A model generated the notes under the pieces. That model searched no databases. It was not told the origin of the DNA and worked only from the letters and a program-made list of their open reading frames with translations. Shown here one piece after another: positions 35,648 to 43,092 of a DNA stretch of 64,000 bases (its first letter is position 1; each line of letters begins with the position of its first letter). The position numbers were made by a program, and so were the translations under genes. Source of the DNA: Cupriavidus pauculus (GTDB lineage Bacteria; Pseudomonadota; Gammaproteobacteria; Burkholderiales; Burkholderiaceae); contig NZ_CP033970.1 of NCBI RefSeq assembly GCF_003854935.1, positions 1,736,001-1,800,000 on the forward strand, in the 5' to 3' direction.

Positions 35648-36859
35648 TCAGGCGCCGGTACGGACCGGCAGCGCCTGCACGCCCCGGAGGTTGTTGCGCC
35701 GGTGCCAGGACAGGCCGGCCAGGTCCACCGGTTGCAGGTTGGGAAAGCGGGTCAGCAGCCCCGTGATGGCCGATTCCAGCTCCAGCGTGGCCAGCCGGGC
35801 ACCCAGGCAATAGTGGATGCCGCCGCCGAACGATAGCGACGGCGCGTCGGCGCGCGACAGGTCGAGCTGGTCGGGTTGGGGGAACACCGCCGGATCGCGG
35901 TTGGCGGCGCCCAGCAGCATGAAGACGATGCTGCCGCGCGGCACCACCACGTCGTCCAGCGCGATGTCCTCGAACGCGGTGCGCACCACCATCTGCACCG
36001 CGCCGTCGTGGCGCAGGCACTCGGCCACGGCGCGGGACACCATCGCCGGGTCGGACAGGCCGGCCTTGAGCTGCTGCAGCGCTTCCGGCGCGCGGAACAG
36101 CCCGATCAGCGTATTGCCGATCATGTTCGACGTGGTCTCGTGCCCCGCCACGAACAGCAGGATCACGTTCGAGATGATTTCCGCCTCGGTCAGCGTCGCG
36201 CCGTCCTGTTCCACGCCGATCAGGCTCGAAATCAGGTCGTCGCCCGGCTGCGTGCGGCGGCGCGCCACCACGTCGCGGAAGTACGCCTCCAGCGTCAGCG
36301 CGGCGTCGTTGGCATCGGCTAGCTGGCGCTCGTCCAGCGGCGCCAGATCGAGCGCGGTGGCCATCCGGCTGGCGGCGGAGCCCAACCGCACGCCGTCCTC
36401 GACGGGGATATCGAGCAGGCGGCAGATGATCTCTACGGGCAGCGGCAGCGCAAAGTCGGCGACGACGTCGAACTCGGTGCGATGGCCCACCCGGTCCAGC
36501 AGGCTGCGCGTGGTGGTGTCGACGATGCGCGCCAGCCCTTCCACCTGCCGGCGGTTGAACGCCTGCATCAGCAGCGCCCGCAGCCGGGTGTGGGCCGGCG
36601 GATTGATCATCAGGAAGGTGCGGCTGATCGCTTGGAACACCGGTGCCTGCGTGGCGGCCTCGCCGTAGCGGGCCTGCACGCTCTGCAGGTAGGTCTTGCC
36701 CATGCGGCGGTCGCGCAGCAGGGCGTCGATCACGTGGAACCGGCCGGTCACCCAGACGTTGGGGCCCAGCGGCAGCAGCGGCCCGGCGGCGCGGATCTGT
36801 TCGTAAAGCGGGTAGGGGTTTTCGAAGAAGGCGGGGGTGGCAAAGGACTCGAATTTCAT
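35648..36859 (-). CDS. Cytochrome P450
   Basis: A 403-residue soluble bacterial P450. The heme ligand is Cys351 in FGGGIHYCLGARLA. The I-helix oxygen-activation motif reads VAGHETTSN, and the ExxR motif is ECLRH. N-terminal and helix C features are normal for class I bacterial enzymes that receive electrons from a ferredoxin. No ferredoxin or reductase gene is beside it, so partners must be elsewhere. ATG 36859 is chosen (a GTG codon precedes it). A terminator-like hairpin lies in its leader. The substrate is unknown; terpenes, fatty acids or aromatics are usual. Confidence 0.93.
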   Translation of the reverse strand: MKFESFATPAFFENPYPLYEQIRAAGPLLPLGPNVWVTGRFHVIDALLRDRRMGKTYLQSVQARYGEAATQAPVFQAISRTFLMINPPAHTRLRALLMQAFNRRQVEGLARIVDTTTRSLLDRVGHRTEFDVVADFALPLPVEIICRLLDIPVEDGVRLGSAASRMATALDLAPLDERQLADANDAALTLEAYFRDVVARRRTQPGDDLISSLIGVEQDGATLTEAEIISNVILLFVAGHETTSNMIGNTLIGLFRAPEALQQLKAGLSDPAMVSRAVAECLRHDGAVQMVVRTAFEDIALDDVVVPRGSIVFMLLGAANRDPAVFPQPDQLDLSRADAPSLSFGGGIHYCLGARLATLELESAITGLLTRFPNLQPVDLAGLSWHRRNNLRGVQALPVRTGA

Positions 36860-37202
36860 CACGGGGTGTTCTTGTTATGGCGAGGGGAAACCTAAATCGG
36901 CCTGCGGAAAACGAAAAGCCCGCGGCGGGCTTTCGCGGAGAGTTATAGCAGCCGCTCGCCGGGCCAACCACCGGGCTCTGTATCGCAATGTATCCGCCCG
37001 CTTCACCGGTACAACCTGTTACAGACCTGGCTCGGCGGGCCTGAAATGTACGAGTTTGTATCGGCGCGCATGCGCGATACACACCGATCCAAAAAGGGGC
37101 CGGGGCCGACACTTGGCGCTCGTACTCGATGCCTAGACTGCGAGGGTCCATTCAGCCCGCGCTCGTTTCTGCCCGTCAGCAGCGCCAACCAGGAGCCTTC
37201 TC
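36860..37202. other. Divergent intergenic region between P450 and epoxide hydrolase genes
   Basis: 343 bp without a credible gene. Besides the hairpin described separately, the segment near the epoxide hydrolase gene (37184-37196) contains a weak AGGAG ribosome site. The middle part is somewhat AT-richer than the genes around it (CTCTGTATCGCAATGTATCC, GTACGAGTTTGTATC) and probably holds the two promoters. I could not assign -35/-10 pairs with confidence. Confidence 0.4.
36915..36933 (-). terminator. Intrinsic terminator or attenuator in the P450 leader
   Basis: AAAGCCCGC and GCGGGCTTT form perfect 9-bp arms around one base, giving a 7-bp stem with a 5-nt loop. Read on the minus strand it is followed by CTTTTCGTTTT, the U-rich tail of an intrinsic terminator, and it lies 56 bp before the P450 start. 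Transcripts reading from upstream would stop here unless antiterminated, so it may be a leader attenuator, or the P450 promoter may lie downstream of it. Confidence 0.55.
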
Positions 37203-38546
37203 ATGTCTTTCGGCATCGCCCGCAGCATCTCGCCATTCCCATCCGCCGCCCGCGCCATCGCCGCCGCTTCGGCGCTGGCCGCGCTGGCCCTGTCCGGCCA
37301 TAGCCCGGCCGCCCATGCCGCCGACGCCGCGCCCAAGGCCCAGGCCGCCGCACCCGCCAAGGCGGACGAGAGCATCCGCCCGTTCCGCGTGCACGTGCCG
37401 CAGGCCCAGCTCGACGACCTGCGCAAGCGCATCGCGGCCACGCGCTGGCCCGACAAGGAAACCGTGGCCGACGACAGCCAGGGCATCCAGCTTGCCCGCG
37501 TGCAGGCGCTGGTCAAGTACTGGGGCACGCAATACGACTGGCGCAAGGCCGAGGCGCAGCTCAACGCGCTGCCGCAGTTCGTGACGAAGATCGACGGCGT
37601 CGACATCCAGTTCATCCACGTCCGTTCGCGCCATCCCAATGCGTTGCCGATCATCCTGACCCATGGCTGGCCGGGCTCGATCTTCGAGTTCATCAAGACG
37701 ATCGGCCCGCTGACCGACCCCACGGCCTACGGCGGCCGCGCCGAGGATGCGTTCGACGTGGTGATCCCGTCGATTCCCGGCTATGGCTTCTCGGGGCGTC
37801 CCAAGGACCTGGGCTGGGGGCCGGACCGCACGGCGCGGGCGTGGGACGTGCTGATGAAGCGGCTTGGCTACACGCAATACGTGTCGCAGGGCGGCGACCA
37901 CGGCTCGGTCATCTCCGATGCGCTGGCGCGCCAGGCGCCGCCGGGGCTCAAGGCCATCCACCTGAACATGCCGGCCACGGTGCCGGGGCCGCTGATGAAG
38001 TCGATCCTGGCCGGCGACGCCCCGCCCGCCGAGCTGACCGATCCCGAGCGCAAGGCCTACCAGTCGCTGAGCACGTTCTTCGGCCGCAATGCCGCCTATG
38101 GCGCGATGATGGTCACGCGGCCGCAGACCATCGGCTATTCGCTGGCCGATTCGCCGGCCGGGCTGGCGTCGTTCACGTACGAGAAGATCGCGGCGTGGAG
38201 CGACAGCAACGGCGAGCCGGAGCGCGTGCTGTCCCGCGACGCCATCCTGAACGACATCACGCTGTACTGGCTGACCAATACGGGCGCGTCGTCGTCGCGG
38301 TTCTACTGGGAGAACAACAACAACAACTTCAGCGCTGACGCCCAGAAGACGCGCGACATCAAGGTGCCGGTGGCCATCACGGTGTTCCCGCACGAGATCT
38401 ACCAGGCGCCGGAAAGCTGGAGCAAGCAGGCGTACCCGTCGCTGTACTCGTACCGGACCGTGGCCAAGGGCGGGCATTTTGCCGCCTGGGAGCAGCCGCA
38501 GCTCTTTGCCGAGGAAATGCGCGCGGCCTTCAAGTCCGTGCGATGA
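37203..38546 (+). CDS. Exported epoxide hydrolase-like alpha/beta hydrolase (EHN family)
   Basis: A 447-residue protein. Residues 1-40 are a signal peptide (SALAALALSGHSPAAHAAD). The epoxide-hydrolase N-terminal region follows (IRPFRVHVPQAQLDDLRKRI, ATRWPD), then the hydrolase core with oxyanion HGWPGS, nucleophile Asp232 in QGGDHGSV and general base His425 in AKGGHFAAWEQP. Juvenile-hormone-epoxide-hydrolase-like enzymes open epoxides to diols; periplasmic location is inferred. A run of five Asn (ENNNNNF) comes from an AAC repeat. A strong terminator follows. Confidence 0.92.
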   Translation: MSFGIARSISPFPSAARAIAAASALAALALSGHSPAAHAADAAPKAQAAAPAKADESIRPFRVHVPQAQLDDLRKRIAATRWPDKETVADDSQGIQLARVQALVKYWGTQYDWRKAEAQLNALPQFVTKIDGVDIQFIHVRSRHPNALPIILTHGWPGSIFEFIKTIGPLTDPTAYGGRAEDAFDVVIPSIPGYGFSGRPKDLGWGPDRTARAWDVLMKRLGYTQYVSQGGDHGSVISDALARQAPPGLKAIHLNMPATVPGPLMKSILAGDAPPAELTDPERKAYQSLSTFFGRNAAYGAMMVTRPQTIGYSLADSPAGLASFTYEKIAAWSDSNGEPERVLSRDAILNDITLYWLTNTGASSSRFYWENNNNNFSADAQKTRDIKVPVAITVFPHEIYQAPESWSKQAYPSLYSYRTVAKGGHFAAWEQPQLFAEEMRAAFKSVR

Positions 38547-38616
38547 ACTGATTGTCCTGGGGTGCCGTTTTGTGGTGCGGTAGGGCGGCCCCGGTCCCTC
38601 CCCCGGCCCGCCCTTG

Positions 38617-38648
38617 GGCCCAGCCTGCGCGGCTGGGCCGTTTTTTTT
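38617..38648 (+). terminator. Intrinsic terminator after the epoxide hydrolase gene
   Basis: GGCCCAGCC-TGCGC-GGCTGGGCC forms a perfect 9-bp stem with a 5-nt loop. It is followed by one G and a run of eight T, a textbook rho-independent terminator for plus-strand transcription. It lies 70 bp after the stop codon. Confidence 0.92.
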
Positions 38649-38657
38649 GGCGCCGCG

Positions 38658-39548
38658 CTAGCGTCGCTGCGCCAGCCAGATGCCAGCGCCGATGCACAGC
38701 AGCCCCACGCCGTGGTACCAGTGCGGCGAATCCCCAAGCAGCACCGTCGACAGCATGGCCGCGAACAGCGGCGTCAGCGTGATGAAGAACACCGGCAACT
38801 GGGCCCCGGCGCGCGAAATGGCGCGGTCCCACGCAAAGTACGCAAGCAACGACGGCACCGTGCCCACGTAGAGCAGAATCCACCCCACCTTGCCGCTCCA
38901 TTGCAGCGGCGCGTCCAGCGCGCTGATCTCCCAGGCCGCCATCGGCAGGCTGGCCACCACCCCCGTGAAGATCTGCGCGAACAGCAGCACCGGCAGCGGC
39001 AGGTCAGGCCGGCTCTTGCGCAGCAGCCACGTATAGAAGCTCCACGCCACCGTGGCGGCCAGCATGTACAGGTCGCCCGGCACGAAGGCAAGCTGGGCGA
39101 GCCGGCCGGGGTCGCCGCGCATCAGCACAAAGCCCACGCCCAACAGGCAGAGCAGGGCGCCGCCGATATGCCACGGCTTGAACCGCTCCCGGAAGAAGCA
39201 GGCGCCGATGATCAGCAGGAACAGCGGGGTCGACGCGCCGATCAGCGTGACGTTGATGGGCGTGGACGTGGTCAGCGCCAGGTACTGGAACGCGTTGTAG
39301 CTGGCGATGGACAGCACGCCCATGGCGCACAGCATGCCGAAGTGCCGCCTGATTGCCGCCCGGTGGGCCACGATGCCGCGCCAGGCATAGGGCGCCAGCA
39401 GGGCGCCGGCGATCAGCCAGCGCACGAGGTTCAGCGTGATCGGCGGCACGGTGCCGGCGGCCAGCCGGCCGACGATGGCATTGCCAGCCCACGCCAGCGG
39501 CGGAAATGTCAAAAGCAACAGCGTGGTGGAATCGAGGCGGGTTTTCAT
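38658..39548 (-). CDS. EamA/DMT-family inner-membrane exporter
   Basis: A 296-residue permease with about ten membrane spans in two EamA repeats (LLLLTFPPLAWAGNAIVGRL at the start, YMLAATVAWSFYTWLLRK opening the second). The segments RWLIAGALLAPYAWRG and TSTPINVTLIGASTPLFLLI are typical of DMT exporters. It is convergent with the epoxide hydrolase gene and divergent from the pilus operon, with no functional link to either. Substrate unknown. Confidence 0.88.
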   Translation of the reverse strand: MKTRLDSTTLLLLTFPPLAWAGNAIVGRLAAGTVPPITLNLVRWLIAGALLAPYAWRGIVAHRAAIRRHFGMLCAMGVLSIASYNAFQYLALTTSTPINVTLIGASTPLFLLIIGACFFRERFKPWHIGGALLCLLGVGFVLMRGDPGRLAQLAFVPGDLYMLAATVAWSFYTWLLRKSRPDLPLPVLLFAQIFTGVVASLPMAAWEISALDAPLQWSGKVGWILLYVGTVPSLLAYFAWDRAISRAGAQLPVFFITLTPLFAAMLSTVLLGDSPHWYHGVGLLCIGAGIWLAQRR

Positions 39549-39865
39549 CGGTCGGGGTCGACGCGGGCACGGACGCAGAAGGGAATCCCGAAATATACGG
39601 GAATTGGCCGCCGCTGCCCGACCGGGGCGTCGCCGGCGCCACCGCCTGGGGGCGGGCGATGCTAGCGGCAAAGCCTTAATGCCAGATTAACGAAGGCTGG
39701 CGGATTGCGTGTTGCCGGATCAACCTGCCGGTTTTTTGCGTTTTGGCGACAGGTACATTCCCGATACGTGTAGAGCGTTGACCTGACGGGGGCGCCACTT
39801 CTAGACTCGTCGGCACAACAGTTCCTTGCGGCACAGGGTCGGCCGGAAAGAAAGGGAGCAAGAAC
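39549..39865. other. Divergent intergenic region upstream of the pilus operon
   Basis: 317 bp without a credible gene. The last 200 bp before the pilus operon are AT-richer and contain several short A/T hexamers, but no sigma-54 -24/-12 element of the kind seen before some pilin genes could be identified. AAAGGGAGC (39852-39860) is the ribosome-binding site of the first pilin gene. The promoter should be here but I cannot place it. Confidence 0.4.
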
Positions 39866-40375
39866 ATGGGCAAGCATCGCCCCACGGCGCAGGTGGGCCG
39901 CGCAGGCACGCGCGCGTCCGCGTCATTCGGGAAGCAGGGGGTACACCGGGGCGGCACGCCAGTGCATCGCGCCGGGGCAGGATTCACGCTCATCGAGCTG
40001 ATGGTGACGGTCGCCATCATTGGCATCATCGCGGCCATTGCGCTGCCCAGCTATACCCAGTACATCGTCCGCAGCAACCGCACGGCCGCCGAATCGTACA
40101 TGCTGGAGCTGTCCAGCCTGCAGGAACGGTTCATGGTGGACCGCCGCGCCTATGCCACCGACCTGACCGCGCTGAACGCGCCCACCGCGCCGGACAGCGT
40201 ATCCCCGCACTACCAGATCACGATGGCGGCCACGGCCACGCCGCCCGCCTACACGATCACGGCCACGCCGATCAACGCCCAGGCGTCGCGCGATACCGGC
40301 TGCGGCACGCTGACCCTCAACCAGGCCGGCGCCAAGACCGCCAGCGGTACCGCGCCGACCGGCTGCTGGAAGTAA
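39866..40375 (+). CDS. PilE-like type IV prepilin
   Basis: A 169-residue prepilin. After an unusually long basic leader of about 39 residues comes the peptidase site G^FTLIELMVTVAIIGIIAAI with Glu5, then the N-terminal alpha helix and a globular domain ending in a Cys pair (DTGCGTLTL, TGCWK) that would form the D-loop disulphide. PilE-like minor subunits join the pilus tip complex with PilV, PilW, PilX and PilY1, which are encoded directly downstream. PilE usually stands last in such operons, whereas here it is first. Confidence 0.9.
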   Translation: MGKHRPTAQVGRAGTRASASFGKQGVHRGGTPVHRAGAGFTLIELMVTVAIIGIIAAIALPSYTQYIVRSNRTAAESYMLELSSLQERFMVDRRAYATDLTALNAPTAPDSVSPHYQITMAATATPPAYTITATPINAQASRDTGCGTLTLNQAGAKTASGTAPTGCWK

Positions 40376-40379
40376 GACC

Positions 40380-40865
40380 ATGGCCCTCCATCGCATCCAC
40401 GTGGCCCAGCACCGCCGCGCAGGCGGCTTCACGCTGACCGAGCTGCTGGTGACGATGTCCGTGCTGGCCATCGTGGCCACGGCGGCGCTGCCCTCGTTCT
40501 CGCAGTTCATCGCCAGCCAGCGCGTGCGCAGTGCGGCCAGCGACCTTGCGTCGGCCTTCACGCTGATGCGCAGCGAGGCCGTCAAGCGCAACACGTCCAC
40601 CACGCTGGCCCCGGATGGATCCACCTGGTCGGCCGGCTGGGTCATCAGCGCCGGCACCGAGCGGCTGCGCGGCTACGGCCCGTACGCCGGCATCACCATT
40701 ACCACCAGCGGCGGCAACACGCTGTCGGTCGGCAACGACGGCCGGCCCGGCAACGGCAGCCAGACGTTCCAGGTGGCGATGGCTGACGGCAGCACCGCCA
40801 ACGCGGTCTGCGTGCAGATCAGCGGCACGGGCCGCGTCGCGGCCATCGCGGGAGCCTGCTCATGA
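40380..40865 (+). CDS. fimT: FimT/FimU-type minor prepilin (GspH family)
   Basis: A 161-residue prepilin with leader MALHRIHVAQHRRAGG and processing site G^FTLTELLVTMSVLAI (Glu5 present). The GspH domain is recognisable by SQFIASQRVRSAASDLASAF and LMRSEAVKRN. In type IV pili FimT/FimU is part of the priming complex that starts pilus assembly and links to the PilVWX-PilY1 tip. It starts 5 bp after the PilE-like gene and overlaps pilV by 4 bp. Confidence 0.9.
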   Translation: MALHRIHVAQHRRAGGFTLTELLVTMSVLAIVATAALPSFSQFIASQRVRSAASDLASAFTLMRSEAVKRNTSTTLAPDGSTWSAGWVISAGTERLRGYGPYAGITITTSGGNTLSVGNDGRPGNGSQTFQVAMADGSTANAVCVQISGTGRVAAIAGACS

Positions 40866-41452
40866 GCGTCCAGCATCGCTTCCACCGGAGCCGGCGCCGG
40901 CTGGCCGCGCAGCGCGGCGGCACGCTGATCGAGGTGCTGATCTCGATCGTGCTGGTACTCGTGGCCTTGCTGGGCACCGCCGGGCTGATCGCCCGGTCCG
41001 GCCAGTCGGAGATGGAGTCTTACCAGCGCGGGCAGGCGCTGACGCTGCTGCAGGACATGGTGAGCCGGCTCAATGCCAATCGCCAGGCCATCGGCTGCTA
41101 CGCGAGCGGCGCCAGCGCCACGGTCATGGGCACGGCCACGGTGCCGCCGGCCGCCTGCACGGGCGGCAGCGACGCGCAGCGCGCGATGGCCGTGGCGGAC
41201 CTGGCTGCATGGAACGCCGCGCTGCTGGGCAGCGCCGAGACCGACGGCAGCAACAAGGTTGGCGCGATGATCGGCGCCGTGGGCTGCATCGAGGCCATCG
41301 ACGCGGCCACCCAGACCTACCGCGTCACCGTGGCCTGGCAGGGCCTTGCCAAGACCGCCGCGCCAGCACTGCCGTGCGGGCTGAACCGCTTCGGCAACGA
41401 CGCCCACCGCCGCGTGGTCAGCGTGCAGGTGCGGATCGGGGTGCTGTCATGA
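40862..41452 (+). CDS. pilV: PilV minor prepilin
   Basis: A 196-residue prepilin with the site RG^GTLIEVLISIVLVLVALLG; the first mature residue would be Gly instead of the usual Phe, with Glu at position 5. The LLQDMVSRLNANRQAIGCYA segment is characteristic of PilV, as is the Cys-containing globular domain. PilV is a component of the minor-pilin complex that primes pilus extension and carries PilY1. It overlaps fimT and pilW by 4 bp each. Confidence 0.9.
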   Translation: MSVQHRFHRSRRRLAAQRGGTLIEVLISIVLVLVALLGTAGLIARSGQSEMESYQRGQALTLLQDMVSRLNANRQAIGCYASGASATVMGTATVPPAACTGGSDAQRAMAVADLAAWNAALLGSAETDGSNKVGAMIGAVGCIEAIDAATQTYRVTVAWQGLAKTAAPALPCGLNRFGNDAHRRVVSVQVRIGVLS

Positions 41453-42498
41453 TGGCCCGCCAGAGGGTGACACGCGGCCGGCCGCTCGCCCGCCAGCGCG
41501 GGCTGTCGCTGGTCGAACTGATGGTGGCGATGACGCTGACGCTGCTGCTGCTCACGGCCATGGCGGCGCTGTATTTCCAGACCAGCCGCACCCGCAACGC
41601 CTTTGTGGAAAGCGGCGAGCAGATGGAAAACGGCCGGTACGCGCTAGACATCATGAGCCGCGAGATCGAGCTGGCCGGCTTCTTCGGGCCGTCCAGCGTG
41701 GCGCGCGGCGCCGTGGTCGCATCGCCGGACCTGTGCGCCGCCGACCCCGCCGCGCTGGGCTTTTCCGCATCGCCGGTCACCGTGCCGCTGGGCGTGCAGG
41801 GCTTTGCGCCGGGCACCGTGGCGCCTTGCCTGCCGAACCTGTTGCCGGGCTCCGAGATCGTGGCGGTGCGGCGCGTCAGTACCACGGCCGCTGGCGCGGC
41901 CACGGTCGGCACGCCTTACCTGCAGGCGTCGTACTGCGCAGACGACGCGCAGCCGGTGGTGTTCGGCGCCAGCGCGCCGGCCTTCACGCTGCGCACCAAG
42001 GCGTGCGACAGCACGGCCCCGGCCGAACTGCGCGCCGCCGTGGTACGCATCTTCTATCTGGCCGGCTGCGACCAGTGCAGCGGCAATGGCGACGGCCGGC
42101 CCACGCTCAAGATGGCCGAACTGGTCAACGGCGCGTTCCAGGTGCACGCGGTGGCCAATGGCATCGAGGACATGCACCTGGCCTACGGGGTGGACCTGGA
42201 CGGCAACGGCGCGCCCGACTGCTACGTCGACGATCCGGGCGCCAACAATGCCGCCGCCTGTCCGAACGTGCCCACCTACGACTGGTCCGTGCCGCTGACG
42301 AACTGGCGCAACGTCACGGCCGTGCGTACCCAGCTGCTGGCCCGCACCGCCAGCGTGACCGGCGGCTGGACCGATCAACGCCGCTACGACCTGGGCCGCG
42401 CCGAGCCCAGCGGCCCTTTCCGCGACGGCTACAAGCGCCATGTCTACGCACAGCTCGCGCGCGTGATCAACGTCGCGGCTTCCCGGGAATCCCAATGA
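41449..42498 (+). CDS. pilW: PilW minor prepilin
   Basis: A 349-residue prepilin with site RG^LSLVELMVAMTLTLLLL (Glu5 present). The PilW helix signature MENGRYALDIMSREIELAGF is followed by a large Cys-rich globular domain with paired cysteines (LAGCDQCSGNGDG) and a DLDGNGAPDCYVDDPG loop that resembles a calcium-binding site. PilW bridges PilV/PilX and PilY1 at the pilus tip. Two adjacent ATGs (41449, 41452) are possible starts; the gene is coupled to pilV and pilX by overlaps. Confidence 0.9.
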   Translation: MMARQRVTRGRPLARQRGLSLVELMVAMTLTLLLLTAMAALYFQTSRTRNAFVESGEQMENGRYALDIMSREIELAGFFGPSSVARGAVVASPDLCAADPAALGFSASPVTVPLGVQGFAPGTVAPCLPNLLPGSEIVAVRRVSTTAAGAATVGTPYLQASYCADDAQPVVFGASAPAFTLRTKACDSTAPAELRAAVVRIFYLAGCDQCSGNGDGRPTLKMAELVNGAFQVHAVANGIEDMHLAYGVDLDGNGAPDCYVDDPGANNAAACPNVPTYDWSVPLTNWRNVTAVRTQLLARTASVTGGWTDQRRYDLGRAEPSGPFRDGYKRHVYAQLARVINVAASRESQ

Positions 42499-43046
42499 AA
42501 CCATTCCGCCGCCGCCAGCAAGGCGCCACGCTGCTGATCACGCTGGTGTTCCTGGTCGTTTTCCTGATGCTGACGATTTCATTGGTCGGCTCCGGCGTGG
42601 TCAACACGAAGGTGACCGCGAACCAGCAGTATTCGGTGGAAGCCCGCCACGCCGCCCAGCAGGGCATCGAAAAGGCCATCAGCCAGGACTTCACGGCGGC
42701 ACCGGCCGCGCAGGCCGTCAGCGTCGACGTGACCGGCGACGGCAAGGCCGACTACATCGCGCAGGTGTCCGCGCCGGTGTGCCAGACCAGCAAGCCTGTC
42801 AAGAACGTCGAACTCGACGAAACCAACGCGGACGACGTGTCGTGCTTCGTCGGCAACGGCAACAACAACACTGGCATCCTGCCCGCCGCCGGCGGCGGCA
42901 GCGGGGGCGGTGGCAATTCGCTGTGCAACGCCACCCAGTGGGACGTGGCCGCCACGGTCAACGACACCGCCACGACGTCCGCCCGCGCCACGCTGCACCA
43001 GGGCATTGCGGTCCGCGTGCCCTACGGCACGGCCTGTCCGTCCTGA
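42495..43046 (+). CDS. pilX: PilX minor prepilin-like protein
   Basis: A 183-residue protein with the PilX/GspK-type N-terminus QQG^ATLLITLVFLVVFLML, which lacks Glu5, and the PilX helix QQYSVEARHAAQQGIEKAI. The globular part is short and contains a Gly/Ser linker (AAGGGSGGGGNS) and four Cys. Glu5-less pilins are thought to sit at the very tip. It overlaps pilW by 4 bp, and 46 bp separate it from pilY1. Confidence 0.88.
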   Translation: MKPFRRRQQGATLLITLVFLVVFLMLTISLVGSGVVNTKVTANQQYSVEARHAAQQGIEKAISQDFTAAPAAQAVSVDVTGDGKADYIAQVSAPVCQTSKPVKNVELDETNADDVSCFVGNGNNNTGILPAAGGGSGGGGNSLCNATQWDVAATVNDTATTSARATLHQGIAVRVPYGTACPS

Positions 43047-43092
43047 CCCGACAAACGTACCGAACCCTTCGCGCCAACCCAACAAAGCCCCC

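Noticed and set aside
38311-38330. AAC trinucleotide repeat in the epoxide hydrolase gene as a phase-variable site
   Set aside because: The unit is three bases, so slippage would change only the number of Asn residues and not the frame.
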